From Aphis gossypii (Eukaryota > Arthropoda > Insecta > Hemiptera > Aphididae): 64,000 bases of DNA. Position 1 is the first letter of the stretch. Each line of letters begins with the position of its first letter. The position numbers were made by a program, and so were the translations under genes. This document shows positions 1-13,510 of this stretch, piece after piece. The notes below the pieces were generated by a model, which worked only from the letters and a program-made list of their open reading frames with translations, was not told the origin of the DNA and searched no databases. The stretch spans positions 42,013,260 through 42,077,259 of the forward strand of contig NC_065530.1 in the NCBI RefSeq assembly GCF_020184175.1, read 5' to 3'.

Positions 1-1947
1 ATATTATATTTGACCTATAACACATATAAACTGCTCACTTCTATAGTACGGTAAATGAGTAGGTAGTAAACTACCGAAGAAAACAAAATCTAATTAAACT
101 AAAGTTTCCTTTGAAATTGGAAATCCAATCCTTCTTCGTAGAAAATCTGAGCGTCAACTCTATAGGTACTGAAAGTGAATTGAAATTTCACTTTACTTAA
201 ACACCTTTGTTCTACGTAAATAATGAAAAAATACATCCTAAATATTTTTCTTATTTTTAAATAACAGAAATTTTAATTATTTTCTCTTTTCTATTCCTAT
301 TAAGATCCTTAAAAATATATTATTTCAAATGCAATTTTATGCATTAAGTTCATAATATATTATAAAATAAATATGTATACATTGTACATATTTTATGTAC
401 ATATAATAAAATATGTTGAAATATTCTAAGAAAATTAAATTAAATAATAATAACTTCAAAATACCTATTTTGTAATCTATAATTATGTAAATACATATGA
501 TGTATGAAAAGTTTTTAATAATTGAAATCGTTTAAATTACCTATGATAGTTAAAAATATCGCGATTTATATTTAAAAGACATGATATACATATTATAATG
601 TTGATATTTTATGACACAAATAAATGCCTTAATTTACTATTATATATTGTAACTACCTATATGTTTAACTTTTTTACAATTAATATAACCAACACATTAT
701 GTAAAAAAAATCATCATTAGAAAAATTAATAATTAATTATCAATAATTTTTATTTCTGTATCTTCAAGTTTTTACTTGACTTTTCAAATCTTTTTGATAG
801 GACAATAATTATTAACTTTGAATATAATATATGAATTAAATTGTTATAATATCATATAATACACTGTTTTGTCGATCCTAAATTTAATCGATATTCTCAT
901 CATACACGAAAAACCACTATTTTATTGTATTTTTTGTATTTTATTGTGCTATACATACAAATAATCGGATGTAAAATATCGATATAAACTATAGAAACTT
1001 AGCTAATATAATGAATGATAATAATTTATGGATAGCTTTTATAAGGAGGTATACGATCACGGCGAAGATTTATCTCAAACAATGTCTAGAAAATAAAGTT
1101 TAAAAAGTACATTACCATAGTATTAACTAAATAATTTACACGTCTAAATGAGTAATTTATGGTTTTAGTTATTAAAAGTACCAAAAATATATCAACGAAC
1201 AGTTAAACGATACAATACGCATATTTTATTATTTAATTGTAATTCAAATAAGATAAATAAAATAATATTCAGGATAACTTCATTATATTTTTATTCATAA
1301 TATTAACAAACCATATAACGTTATATCATTAAACCTATAATTTTGATAATAGTATTAAAAAAAAATTAAAAATTAATTAAATAATAATATATGACTTATT
1401 TATTATATTTATCAGTATATGAATACATAAATATTATATTAATCTAATATGTATCCGTAAGTAGAACGCTGGCGGGCTTTTTGTTCTTATTCAAAGATCA
1501 AATGTTTAAGGCAAAGTAATATAATATACTTAGAGCCGTAATCGTTTTAATTGTCTTCCTTTCAACCGATTCCCGGTGTACAACAAAGTTAAAAATGTTC
1601 AATTTGGCCCACCACCAAAGAAGTTTTCACGTACCACATCTTTACGTTTCTAATAAAACCAAAAACCAATCCAAATTCAAGTACTCGATACACCGATCAC
1701 AATCAAAAAGTTTTAGATATTTGGACTCGACCCAGTAGAATCACACAACAATAACAGTTTTGAATTTAAGTATTTACAAATAATATACTCGCACATTATA
1801 AATTTATATGTAGGTACACATATTATTCCGTAACACTTATAAGTTTGTTAAAAGTGAGGGATCGCATAGTATTGTCAAGACAACTTAGTTCTTAATTGTT
1901 TTATTGTTTTTGTTAACTGATAATTTTCCATTGAAATATTTGGTATC

Positions 1948-1989
1948 AAAAAAAAAAAAAATAATAATAATAATAATAATAAAATAAAA
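1948..1989. repeat. Poly(A) followed by (AAT)n microsatellite
   Basis: A run of about 13 A is followed by about seven AAT units and degenerate AAAT. A poly(A)-led microsatellite can mark the tail of an old retroposed element, but no body is recognisable upstream. Confidence 0.85.
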
Positions 1990-3639
1990 TGCATTTAGAG
2001 GTTTTCAATGCATTACCGTTTACTATACCTACACTAAAACTGAAAAAAAAAACACATTGACTGTACGGAATTTAAAACAGTAAATTTAAATGTATATGAT
2101 GTATCGATATGTTTATACTGTAGATTCCACGAATAATACATCGAAATTTAATATCGGTTCATGTATCCTGTATTCCTAATCCTTTTAAACGGACGGAGGA
2201 TCCTCTGTTGGCACAGTTATCGGCCAATAACCGTGAAAGGATACAATGGACAATGACAATGAATTTGATATATTACACACAATTCAATAACCCTCGGAAA
2301 CATCTATAATGTAAACATGTTACGTATGTTATGCGTAAATTTATATAATTAATGTCGTTAAATGTGTATAATTACTATCGAAATTATTTAGTGGATATTG
2401 TAGAGTAGGTATTATGCCTTTTGGTGATTAAACTTGACTAATGTTCAATGTTCATACTATACTCGATTTGGTTGGAAACAGTAAAGGTATTCATATCCAA
2501 GAAAGTTTGGAGAATAAATATAAAACTCACTCAAAAAACAACTTAATGGAACGTCTAAATTTTATTTTTATATTGGAATTTGAAATAACAAGGTACAACA
2601 CTATGGTTTTATTATAAAACACGTTTGTTCATAATCAAATTCAATAAGACTTAAGGTATTATAAACAGTTAATGCTTATAAAATGAAATATAACTACAAT
2701 CCTAACTATAGTTTAAGAATAATTTTACAAAATATAATGTTAACATTTTTAATTACAATGATTGAATTAATTTTATACTTTATCTGCTGATGATTTATAA
2801 CTTGAACAAATCATAAACTTTTTACTTTTGATCCCTCATACTTTTTCCATATATTATATTAAGTACGAGATACGTATGAATATTAATCTATATTAACCTG
2901 ATTCAGGTACAAATAACTGAAGCTCGTAAATACTATATTATTATTGTACGAGTAAAACACTAAAATCGTTTTTATATTCATAAATAATGGTGATTTATCA
3001 ATTAAATGTCGCATAAATTAATATTTTTAAAAACCAATAAATTATTTGATTATAATTTTATAAAATAAATAAATTATTTGTTATAATAATATACATAGAT
3101 AGGTACTCGAAATTTCATTTTCAAAGCACGCTCCTCTCCCTTTCTCTCTTAACATATTAACTATTCACGATTTTCCTTTGTTGTTTTTGTTGTCGGTATA
3201 CGGTTAAATTTTTATGTCTATTCACATCGTGAGTACCTAGAATATTGTAGAGTGTAGTATTTGAATTAATTTAACCTTTAGCTTGTATTTAATTGTATGA
3301 TATATTAATTATTTCCCTGTGCTAACTTACGCACAAACAGAACAAAAATAAAAATATTTCGGGGGAATCAATCATTTGGCATTATTTTAATGACTTGCCT
3401 GTACATATATTAGAGCTAAATATTTATTCCTAACATAAACATAAAAACGATAAAAAAACATAATTTGTGTAATAAAAATAGTGTAATAATATGTTAATAT
3501 AAGCAACAAAAAAACAGTGTAAAAAAAGTCCATTAACCAAGCGTACTGTTCTTCTAGGTTTTAATACATTTTTAAAATACATTTACTTTGTTTGGTTATC
3601 ATAAAATTTAATTTAACAGACTTATTTCACTAATGTTTT

Positions 3640-3754
3640 GTATATATATATATACATATATTGTAAACATATAATATATCACATATTTAAATACGTAATT
3701 AATAACAGAAATATTAGACTCTCCCCTCAAAAAAAAAAAAAATATATATATATA
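3640..3754. repeat. Two (TA)n tracts and a poly(A) run
   Basis: (TA)7 at about 3,641-3,654 and a run of about 14 A leading into (TA)6 at about 3,729-3,754. Simple-sequence DNA that accounts for the open frame on the opposite strand (Tyr/Ile-rich), which I do not call a gene. Confidence 0.8.
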
Positions 3755-3954
3755 AGTGCTTATGAATATATAAAAAAAATATACTTTTTTTAACCCTCTA
3801 GCTTTGATCGTAATGTAATTGCTTAAAACAAGTGCGTCATTACTCAGTAGTAAGATCAACTAACAGATAATTTTGATAACATCATCAAATTCGAAACGTA
3901 TAACATAAAGATAACAATGTATGCGCAATTCGGTTTAACGTTTTCGTAGGTAGT

Positions 3955-4212
3955 CTACGAACGCATTCCGTTCGATGTTCTTAGGGGCGGTGAAAGACTT
4001 GTTTGAATAGTCAAGTGCCTACGACTCAAACGTTTGAAAAAGTCAAAGGATCTGTAGAATGTATTATTACTACATACGCGATAGCTTTCTGGTAACTCTC
4101 CTTTAGGGTTGATATTCCGTTCGTTTGATGACCGCACGCGTCGTTGCACAACAGATACAATAATAACGATAATAATTATGCTGACGACGATAATAATAAT
4201 CTTTATCGTCAT
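3955..4212 (-). CDS. Hypothetical 85-residue ORF with N-terminal hydrophobic segment (weak)
   Basis: On the minus strand an ATG at 4,212 (A at -3, in an ACG-ATG context) opens 85 codons. The N-terminus is an Ile/Val run (about residues 5-22) that could be a signal anchor, followed by a basic, polar stretch (QRRVRSSNERN..., two RR/KR pairs, one Cys) and TSLSPPLRTSNG near the end. The ORF lies in a GC-richer patch unlike its neighbours. Against it, the hydrophobic part is coded by ATT/ATA microsatellite-like DNA and no family is recognised. It may be a real small gene, the 5' exon of a minus-strand gene, or chance. Confidence 0.15.
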   Translation of the reverse strand: MTIKIIIIVVSIIIIVIIVSVVQRRVRSSNERNINPKGELPESYRVCSNNTFYRSFDFFKRLSRRHLTIQTSLSPPLRTSNGMRS

Positions 4213-5839
4213 CGTTTCGGGTAGAAAACCATTTTATACGTGATGTGTGGAACAACGTGTTATGTTAATTAAACGGTAAAAAGACGGTTGTCTACGATTT
4301 AATATTCTAATCATAACAGACGGTGTTCGAAGAAAAGAACGAGTTAAAACTACCACGTTCGTGCTGTGTTTTATTTGTTTATTTGTTAGCTTGTTTTATT
4401 TTTTACTTATATTTCAAGCACAAAATGACCTTTTTATGAAGACAACGAAGGCGCAGATTGAACGTTTTATCTTTTTGGTTGGAACTAATTTTCGTTTTAC
4501 TAGTTATGTATTCGTTTTTGTTTATCACATAGGAAAGTTAATTGATATTGAACAGTTTAATAATGTTTATATTGACAAGAGAACTTCATTACTTATATTT
4601 AAGTGCTTGATGAATACTTTAAATAGTTTTTCATATGGAGAGTTTGTTTTATCTTTATTGAATATATTCCGAGTCGTAAAACGATTACCTACTACCACAA
4701 CATTACTGTTGTTTGATATCTAAATATTAAAGAACAAAAAGCAAATTTAGCTTACATTTTATTTTACTTTTTGATCGTCATAATGTAAAAAGAACTCTTA
4801 AGTTTAACTCTTAACTTTACATGGCACAAATTTGCAAATTACACTAAATTACTTTGTTATCTAATACATTCCATCAAACAAATGCATCGTCTTATATGCA
4901 TAGTACAACTAAAAACCAATATCAACTGTAACGCATCAATAGGGAGAGTTAATTTTTCTTCCATATCGAATGCTTTTTTTCCTATTGAGTGTCATTATCT
5001 TTATATAACGATTTCTATGATTTCATGTCATCGATAAAAATAAAACTCAGTATTCGCCAGAAATACACCAAATGGTAATGTACGCAACTGTATAATATTA
5101 TATGAGAAACCACGTGAAATCAAAAAAAATTCCATTTTTATCGTCTCTGAAATTTAGAAAATGTGAGTCTGTGCTTTTTAAAAGAATTACATCTTCGACG
5201 TATTGAAATATATTCACCATTGCGCGAATAATCCGACGTCGTCGAGTGAAAACTTTCCCGGATGACTGCGACCAAAGTGCGTACACAGTGCGTGTACAAA
5301 CGACTCGGACGTGATTCAAAAACGGTTTACGAACACGATACGAGTACTTTGACATATATTTTTATTATTTGGAGTATACGTGAGAATTAAAATATCTTGA
5401 GATGGAAAAAAAATGAAAAATATTCAGAAATTTCTTCTCAGATCTCGCGGGGAATATTTAACACGGTTTGTACAAATAGAACTCTTGGGGGCAATAATAA
5501 TGCGTAAGAACGCAATGCAGTTTAAAGTTTGATATATTTCGGTGATTCGTGACACATTCAAAATCAAAAATCACAGAATATCTAATGAACATTCCACTAA
5601 ATCTATATAGGTAATGTATACTTTATAAACATAACACTTTAAAAAGAAAAATGAATACTAGACGTTTACTTTGTTAATATAAATTATGATAATGAAGTAG
5701 TTCGCATTGCTTTTATTAACATGTTTTTATTAACACATCACTTTATTTTTGTCAGTTAACAGAGAAAAAATACGTTTTGAATCGCCAAGAAAACAAAAAA
5801 AAAATCACTAACACGCATGAATGCAAAATCGAGATTTCG
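4213..5839. other. Non-coding stretch with open frames of unclear meaning
   Basis: A 120-codon plus-strand frame (4,361-4,723) starts only at GTG, is Phe/Leu-rich and resembles no family I recognise. A GC-richer patch at about 5,210-5,350, CpG-bearing, lies inside a minus-strand frame (5,098-5,355) without recognisable domains. I call no gene here. Confidence 0.5.
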
Positions 5840-5871
5840 GTCCGTTTTCCCGAAATGACGTCATAACGGAC
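5840..5871. promoter_or_regulatory. Inverted repeat enclosing a perfect TGACGTCA (CRE-like) site
   Basis: GTCCGTT (5,840-5,846) and AACGGAC (5,865-5,871) are perfect inverted copies that surround TGACGTCA (5,856-5,863), the palindromic CREB/ATF site. About 9.4 kb upstream of the proposed start codon. Binding is an inference from the motif only. Confidence 0.3.
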
Positions 5872-8270
5872 TCACAAAAATCGCCCACGTATATAATAAT
5901 AATAATGACTGCAGTATATCATTTTTATAGTAAGCCACTAAAATCTCAAGACACTCTTTAGATTTATGAGATCTTGAGAGGGATGAGACACTTGTCTTTT
6001 CGACCTTCTCCCATCTAAACCTTTCATCCACCGACAGATAACACTGCGACAAGTCAAATTTATCACTTTGTTTTAAATAAACACGGTAATAAAGTTGATA
6101 GTTAGAAGCACAGTCATCGAAATGGACAGACCGTAATCTGGTATATTTTTAAAACGAGACTTTGACAATATAACAAGTACACGTCAATTAGAAATAATAA
6201 TTTACCGCAATGTGTTTTGTCGAATAAAAATATATTACATTCAACAGACAAAGATTTAAAACCATATCGACATTTTAATATAATTATTATATTAATATAT
6301 TATTTATTCCGAAAAGTTTATTTTAAAACACAAATCGATAACGTTGAATTTCTGCGAGACTGTGAGATAATATATTATGTTTGTATACCATCTTGAAGTT
6401 TACCGGGAAAAATTAACTTCGAATAATCGATAGACAATGAATATAGTATTATGATTTTAAATTCGTAAATTTAAATTACAATTGTATTTATGATAAAATG
6501 TTATTATTTTTTTTAACATTAATAATACGCTAGTTTTATATAAGTTTTAATCTTTTAGTGAATATAAATAATAAATATATAACATATATCATATATATAA
6601 TTTATGAATACTTACATAAAAATTATAAGTTATAGACATTATATTTATAAAATATAATCATTGGATATTCATAAAATATTTTTAACCAACACTGGTATAC
6701 ATAACTACTAATAAAAAATTATATATTCATTGTGTATAATAAATGATACTATATACTAAATGATCCATTTGACATAAGGTGCTTATTATTTCAAAACTAT
6801 TATCATTTTTAAAAATATTTTTTTTACATAGTTTGAAGTTGTAACAAGATATATATATATATATATATATAATATGTATTTAACTATTTGTATTGTTATA
6901 TATTTTTTTTAATGACAACATTTAAATCCTTGTTCCCAAGTAGAATATTTTATGGAGCACTTCGTTATATAAAAATTTAATGTTGGACAAGTAGTTCCCG
7001 AGTTATAAGTATAAGATGAGAGAAGTAGATGGGACAGACGTACCACTCAAAATGTCGAACGATTATTCTGCTCATCTAAACTTTAAATAGGTACTTATAA
7101 TTGTTAAATAAACTACTCTTATGAAATTTGATTTGTATAAATCAAAGTCCTCCAAATAATATATTGCATTAGAATATATAATTAAAAATGTTCGTTGTGT
7201 AAAAAATGAGTAAAATATTTTTTTTTAAATAGGAGAAATATATTTTTTTTCAAAAAAAATTTTGTTTTTTTGAAAATTATGAAACAGAAATATTTTCCAA
7301 AACATAAGTGTTATCTTAAATGAAAATTGTTCTACATTAAATGAAGCAAACAACAATATTTTTTATTTTTTTAAACATTATTAACAACCTCAAATCACCA
7401 TGACAAACTTTATATTGAGTGTACTGATTATTACACTATTAAATAAATTTTAATTTATTAATATTTTTAACCTCTATGTAACTTTTATTTACGTTATCAT
7501 TATTGGATATTGTTGAACCGATGATATAAACTAAAATCTCATATTACTTATATAATATTGTTAATCGTTAAACATTGTTATAAAAGATTATTCTTGTAGA
7601 AGCAACCACTTATATATATTTACTCTAAGGAGAGGCTTAACGGTTATGGAAATATTTTTTTATTTGATAGTTTGAAATTACTAAAAAATACAATTTTTGA
7701 AAAAATAATGTTTCCTTATAGTAATTATTGTAATTATTGTAAATTTATAATAAAATATTTCTAAATAGATTATATATCAAACAATTATACCTAATAGATA
7801 AAAATCTTATTTCTATCTAATAGTTAATTTGATACAAGTTATTAAAATTTAAATGAGTGAAATGACATAAAAAGTAGCCAAGAAAATGTTATTCTATTCG
7901 TTGAAACTAAAATTCAAAAAATTTAAATATTCTACTATATTATTTAATTAACCACTAATTTGAAAATCTATTTTTTAAATTTATAAATTGAAATTTGTAA
8001 ATAGATAAATGTTTTACTTCAAAATAAGAAATTAAAAATGTATCCTGTTGTTCTCAACAGTAAAAACATTAAAAATGATGATTATACTAAATGTTAAAAC
8101 TTTTCAACAAAGCAAAAGTAATTGTCTCATATTTTATAAAATCAACATCGATATGTATCCGTGTCTTGTATATACATTTTTATGAAAAACGATTTGGTGA
8201 CTCTAGGGAATACATCTATACTTACATGTCAAAACTAAGGAAGAAAAGTAAGAACTCCTTCCAATACCCT
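5872..8270. other. AT-rich upstream DNA, no gene seen
   Basis: Contains a (TA)n tract at about 6,849-6,872 and a few near-tandem units such as TAATTATTG at about 7,722. The open frame on the minus strand at 5,861-6,052 has no ATG-led protein of known type. No other structure noticed. Confidence 0.6.
6849..6872. repeat. (AT)n microsatellite
   Basis: About twelve AT units in AT-rich upstream DNA. Confidence 0.9.
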
Positions 8271-8273
8271 TTA

Positions 8274-8335
8274 ACTTAGGGTGACCATACGTCTTGTTTA
8301 AAACGAAATTGTCTCTTGTCCCACTTCCTCGGCAT
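8274..8335. mobile_element. Possible DNA-transposon terminus (TTAGGGTGACCATACGTC)
   Basis: TTAGGGTGACCATACGTC, then Gs/Ts and TTGTCTCTTGTCCCAC, resembles the ends of short non-autonomous DNA transposons in animals that begin GGGTGACCATACGTCC. I could not find a matching inverted end downstream, so this would be a half element. Recognition is from memory of the motif, not a search. Confidence 0.25.
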
Positions 8336-10300
8336 GCTTCTAATTGGATGCTATTTATATGATTTTTATAAATCGATCTTGTATTATTGCTATTACTATT
8401 ATTATGTGTGCGCAAAAGTAAAAAAAAACAATACACGAAACTAACTAAACAATACATTTTTACAGTTTTATACTAAAATCATATTTATAAAAACAACAGT
8501 TTTCGTTATTAAATGCTACGAACAATAATTTGTCAGTAATAAGCAAAAGACGCATAATTTAATTATGAGCCCGTATCAGCTATTATCTATTCCAAAAATA
8601 TACTTTGTCTAGATTACAGGACATTTCAAAAATGTTATTTAAGTATAAAAATTATTAAATAACTTTCAGAGTTTTTTTCAGGGTTAATCCATTTTTTATA
8701 TTTTATAAATAATAAAAAAATATGGAGACCCTGCTCAAACTGAGCTTTATATCAGGTGTTTAAATTTGTCGACGGGTGAGTTACTATATTTATATCATAA
8801 ATTTCCGATTAGTATTATGCAGTGACACAGGTATAGTTGTAGTTATAATAGGTGTAATACATATAAAAAGGTCAGACGAAGCCCGTGACTCTCATTGCAT
8901 GTGGAAATAACTGGCATAGACTTTATCGTAAATGGCCAAGGTTTAGCTGTTGTGTGCTCAACAAGTTCGGAACAATCAACACAAATTATAAATTAGCTGG
9001 TGTGCAAACTTTAGTGGTGTTTGTCGTCGTCGGTTTTGCTTCATACGCCACAATATACGCCCATATTAGTGATATTCGGTTAAACTATCATCCGATACGT
9101 TTATAAGTGGAGTGTGTATGTTTCACGTGATATGTTGTGCCATATACTATGGTATTATTCTGTTTTTAATTATCTATTTGAATGAATACGTATTATAATA
9201 CTAACGTTAACATACAATTGCTAAACCATTTTTTGATTATTTGGATGATTTATTATATTATACTATTTTCGTATATGAACGCGTCTTACGAATTACAACT
9301 AAAATATTAGATAATTTATGGCAAAGTATCTACTGAATGAACAAATATTTGAATATTCTAATTTCATCAATCTTTATGATAGGTAAATCTATCATTTTGA
9401 AATCTCAGTATTATAATTATATGTTTTAAATCAACAATATAATATTTAATCGTATGGATTATTGTATTTTTTATAATCGTATCTATAATAAAATTAAAAT
9501 AGCATAAACAAAATTTATTTTTCCTCAATATTTTTTTAAAATATCTGTCTCGTAATTTATTGTGATAAATAAACTTAAGTTCATGATTTAACATATTAAT
9601 GTATAATCATATTTGATATAAACGGCGTGATAAAAATATATAATACAGATAGTTTTGGTCCAGTACATTAAGTATGCGTTTTAACGTTAATTTTTTTTAA
9701 AACTTCTATAATGAGATAAATTTACTTGTTGGCTAATCTTTAATACATTTTTATAATATTTCAAAATATTATAAATTAAAAATAAATCGTTGATAGTATT
9801 ATTTTTGCAACAAGAACTGTAACACTATCGAATACAATCAAAGTATATATCATTGGAAATTTATGAGAAATAATAAATCGTTGAGATATTTAACATAAAT
9901 CTTGATAAAAGTTGCGTTCATGAGAATCTTTAATGGACTCATTTGGAGACTTTTCAAAAGTTAGTTACCATAATAATTTTCCAAATAGCAACCAAAGTTG
10001 AGTACTTGTTTTTGAATATAAATTAAGGTCAATTATTTCGATTTAAAATGTATATACTAATGTATTATTGACAACATTTTCAGATATTATGATAGTTTAA
10101 TAATTTTCTTGAAGCCAAAAAGAATTATAAAAGTGTACAGAATATGAAGATAAAATCTTAAATAAAATGTAATACAAAAATCAGTGATTAAAAAGATAAT
10201 TTCTCATCATATGCTATCATGAGGACATGTAGTATTATATTATAAACATAAACCAATAACACTCTGGTTGATCATGATTTATTCTTACTAGACTTGACGA
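8336..10300. other. Upstream DNA with one GC-richer patch at 8,880-9,110
   Basis: The patch 8,885-9,106 is open on the plus strand for 73 codons with a GTG start and a Val-rich hydrophobic stretch, but has no ATG and no known family. It may be a conserved regulatory block. The rest is AT-rich with nothing recognisable. Confidence 0.4.
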
Positions 10301-10345
10301 TGTACAGTAAAACTTCCATTAACGACATTTTCTGTTTAACGTATT
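10301..10345. mobile_element. Possible pogo/Tigger-like transposon end (TACAGTAAAACTTCC)
   Basis: TACAGTAAAACTTCCATTAACGA followed by TTCTGTTTAACG resembles the pogo/Tigger terminal repeat, which starts CAGTAAAACCTC. A short partial inverted match (TTTTTTACTGCA) is at about 10,553-10,565, giving a possible 260-bp MITE, but the flanking TA duplication is imperfect. Confidence 0.25.
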
Positions 10346-10565
10346 ATTTTTGAGAACCATGAATTTCATTGTTAATCTGCATAAATTTATCTCTTGTATG
10401 ACGAATTTATTATTTCTATAACTAATAAACTATTTGATAGCAAAACTGTTTTTGTATGTGTTGTCGCTAACAAAATAAATATAAAATATAGTTCTAAAAT
10501 AATTTTAATTTTATTTTAACCGATTAAAATAAGATATTGGTAGGCAAGCTGGTTATTTTTTTACT

Positions 10566-12779
10566 GCAGTGCTATGTGCTGTAGTTTCAATATTGAAGTA
10601 AACATACTTGTACTCTCAATTGTTTTTGTCTTTTTTTCTATATGTACAAAATTATCAAAACGTAAGTAAATGTTTATCAATTGTCGATACATTTTAAATT
10701 TTAAATTTAATCAATAAAGGTGTTAAAAAAAAAGATATTTTTGAATAATTTCCTTCAGCCATATTGAAAAATCGTGAAAACACATTGAAGTAAATATTCG
10801 AAAGAAAACGAATAAAAGTGTGTATTTATGAAAAAGTTGACAAAGTGCTGTTCTTAAAATGGATAACTTGTATACAAAATAATAATCTGTCAATATCAGA
10901 TACGTTTATAAAAAAAATAGCAGTTTATTTTGCTCAGAAACTTGATTTTGTATATTTTTGTGTAGGTATTTATATAAATTGAAATTAAGACATAACATGA
11001 CGTTTAAAGTTATTTGTGGCAAGAGTGCTAATGTTCCAGAAAAGGACTGTAATACATGGAAATTAAATGTATTTAATGTATTTTTATTTAATAATCAATA
11101 ACTATGTAAGTATAATATTGTAACACACATGCATATTAGAGATTTGCTTAAGAATAAGCGTTAGTATTCGCCTAGACTGCAAACACTAATTTTTACGGTT
11201 AAATATAAAATTGTATATTATGTTAATATAGAAAAAAAAAAATAACAATAATAAAAACACGAAATATATTGTAAGACAGTGGTGTTTGACTAGGTTAAAA
11301 TGACGATTTTCTGGTTCACTATTGTAATATGCATTGAGTAATTAATGAAGTTATAATACAATTATGATCATATTTAATCAATTATAATATATTATATAAT
11401 TATTTTATAATATTACTTATTGTATTATAGCTTAAAATAAAAACGAAAACGGATAAATAAAAAGCTGGTACTTATATACCTATGTTAATTTGGGTAAATA
11501 TTAACATTTTTATATACGCAGGTATTACCTGTAAAAAATTATTTTTGCTGTCTTTGATCGATGTTGCTCAAAATGTAATACAATATCATTAAATTATTAC
11601 GCATTAACGTACACGTACACAGCATACGGAAAATAATTTAATATTTTTATAGTTATATGGTCATAATATAATATAAAATATATATTCGCTATTTGGTTCG
11701 TAAACACTATATATACGTTAATATTAACCCGATTAAAAGGTATAGAGTATACAATTGAAGAGAAATGTATATAATAAAAAAACGTCATCGTCGTTTTCGT
11801 TTATACGATCGTAAGTAATACTATTAAAATATAACAATAATATGTAAGCAATCTTTATGAGATAATTATAATTTGTATAATTTTACGTTTTATTATTTTT
11901 TTATTTTATATAATTTACTAGACAAAATAAATTATACCTACTTGAATGAATTAAAAGTGTATGCAATTATTTCTGGACCTAAATCAATAGAACATGATGA
12001 CGTGTCTTATTGCGAATACGCCCTATGTCGTATAATATGTTTAAAATACTTTCTCGTCCTTCACGTCGTATAAAAATCATTTTTTAAGCGCTCTCTTTAA
12101 AATACTTTAGAGCTCCAAAGATACTTTATTGAATCCGAATTTAAGGTCCCAACCTGTACAACTGGATACCTGGTTAGTCCAGTTTTATGCCGCACATCAT
12201 TTTACGGGCTATTCTAAGTATAAGTCAGTGGCCATTTGAGAACTATAGCAACGACTGACTGCATAACAATAGTACTAATCAGTTGCTGTGGCCAAACATA
12301 CGTCATGGTCATACTACGTCCTCATTATTCTGTTCTGTATATTATAGCAAAATTAATTTCTCCCTAACCTTTATATTGACACAATTAATTCGTAAAACGG
12401 AAGTATCTATATACAATAAAGTCACAATTTTCACAAGCCGCACACGGATTAATTGTACGATTATTACGTGTTGCCGTTCATTAATAAATATAATATATCA
12501 TAACCAAAAACCAATTTATTAAATAACATAACAAAAACATGAAAAATATTTTATGCAAACAAATACGATTTTCGGTATCTGTCCAAGTATAAGCACTCGT
12601 CGTTGCAACTGCACAAATTAAACTAAATTTAGAGAAAAAGAAAAAATCAGGTACTTACTTATATTATTAATTAAATATATTTCGAAAGCAGTCACGGAAA
12701 TTGTAAACTACTATAATAGTATAATATTATCTCTAAAAAACAGAATCTGATCATATTACAAACCACAACAAAACATTCG
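10566..12779. other. AT-rich upstream DNA, no gene seen
   Basis: Only long A/T runs and chance open frames (for example 11,597-11,788 minus, 11,873-12,073 plus, 12,283-12,522 plus). A moderately GC-richer stretch at 12,110-12,320 shows no recognisable element. Confidence 0.6.
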
Positions 12780-13060
12780 ACGGACGAATCTCTTCGTCCG
12801 TTTCCATAATGACCGACGTTTAGCGGGCATTATCCCCGACAAGTCGTACGGAACTTGCGTCGGAGTGGCGATGCACTCTATTCTTGGCACATCGTTTAAT
12901 TTCATCGCGACGTAATAATTTGACAAGTTGGGCATCGAACGCCACGGCCGACCGGCTAAAAAGGGTTGTTTTCTCCAAAAATCTAATCATCAGTTAACAC
13001 AGATGGCATCTGGATCTATATTTTCTCCCGGTCCGCGATTGTATTGTCGTTAGATGTTGT
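12780..13060. promoter_or_regulatory. CpG-rich block with a perfect 9-bp hairpin
   Basis: About 280 bp with many CpGs in otherwise CpG-poor DNA. It opens with ACGGACGAA (12,780-12,788), a TCTC loop and TTCGTCCGT (12,793-12,801), a perfect stem. About 2.3-2.5 kb upstream of the proposed exon 1. It could be a promoter, 5' UTR exon or enhancer; no frame in it looks coding (a 61-codon frame from 13,044 has no family likeness). Confidence 0.3.
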
Positions 13061-13307
13061 TGTCATCATAATATCGGGAGCAGAAGAATACAAACGTTTT
13101 GTCAGCGAGCCCAAAAAATCACAAAGTTCTGAAACTTTTACCGCAGAGCTTGATGCCGACATAGTCTGTTTATCGTTGACTATATTATGTATGGAATTCG
13201 TTAAATTTGCTTGCCGTTATTATCTATAGTAGTATAGTCAATAGAAACACAAATCTAAAAATAATAAGCAAAAAGTATTATTAGGTAGTTTAGAATGATG
13301 TACAAGG

Positions 13308-13502
13308 CAGTGGTTCTTAATCTTTTTGGTTTCGCGAACCACCTAGAATCTAAAATCTACATTTAAGTAGGACTACGGACCACTTAAGGTTTTGGTTCGT
13401 TTAACTACTGTACTGAAAATATAATATAATTATATTATACGGACCGGTACTGTTTTTTCGCGGACCGATTCCGGTCCGCGGACTGGCGGTTGAGAACCAT
13501 TG
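13308..13502. mobile_element. hAT-type MITE with 8-bp target-site duplication
   Basis: The left end CAGTGGTTCTTAATCTTTTT and the right end GGCGGTTGAGAACCATTG are inverted partners of the classic hAT terminal repeat CAGTGGTTCTCAACC. The 195-bp body has no coding capacity and contains palindromic CGGACCG..CGGTCCG pieces. Flanks GTACAAGG (13,300-13,307) and GTTTAAGG (13,503-13,510) match at six of eight positions, as expected for an aged 8-bp hAT duplication. It has no transposase and would have moved using one supplied elsewhere. Confidence 0.8.
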
Positions 13503-13510
13503 GTTTAAGG

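Larger units (their letters stand above)
1..3900. other. AT-rich upstream DNA, no gene seen
   Basis: Very AT-rich sequence with stop codons in all frames. Apart from microsatellites I see only small GC-richer islands around 1,440-1,760 and 2,160-2,230. Nothing recognisable as an exon, RNA gene or transposon. Confidence 0.7.

Noticed and set aside
4361..4723. 120-codon plus-strand frame with a signal-peptide-like start
   Set aside because: It starts at GTG, has no ATG before codon 26, is strongly Phe/Leu/Ile-rich as expected from T-rich DNA, and resembles no family, including chemoreceptor tails, which I considered.
8885..9106. 73-codon frame with hydrophobic Val stretch as a small gene
   Set aside because: No ATG start and no usable splice context tied to a known gene; kept as a possible conserved non-coding patch.
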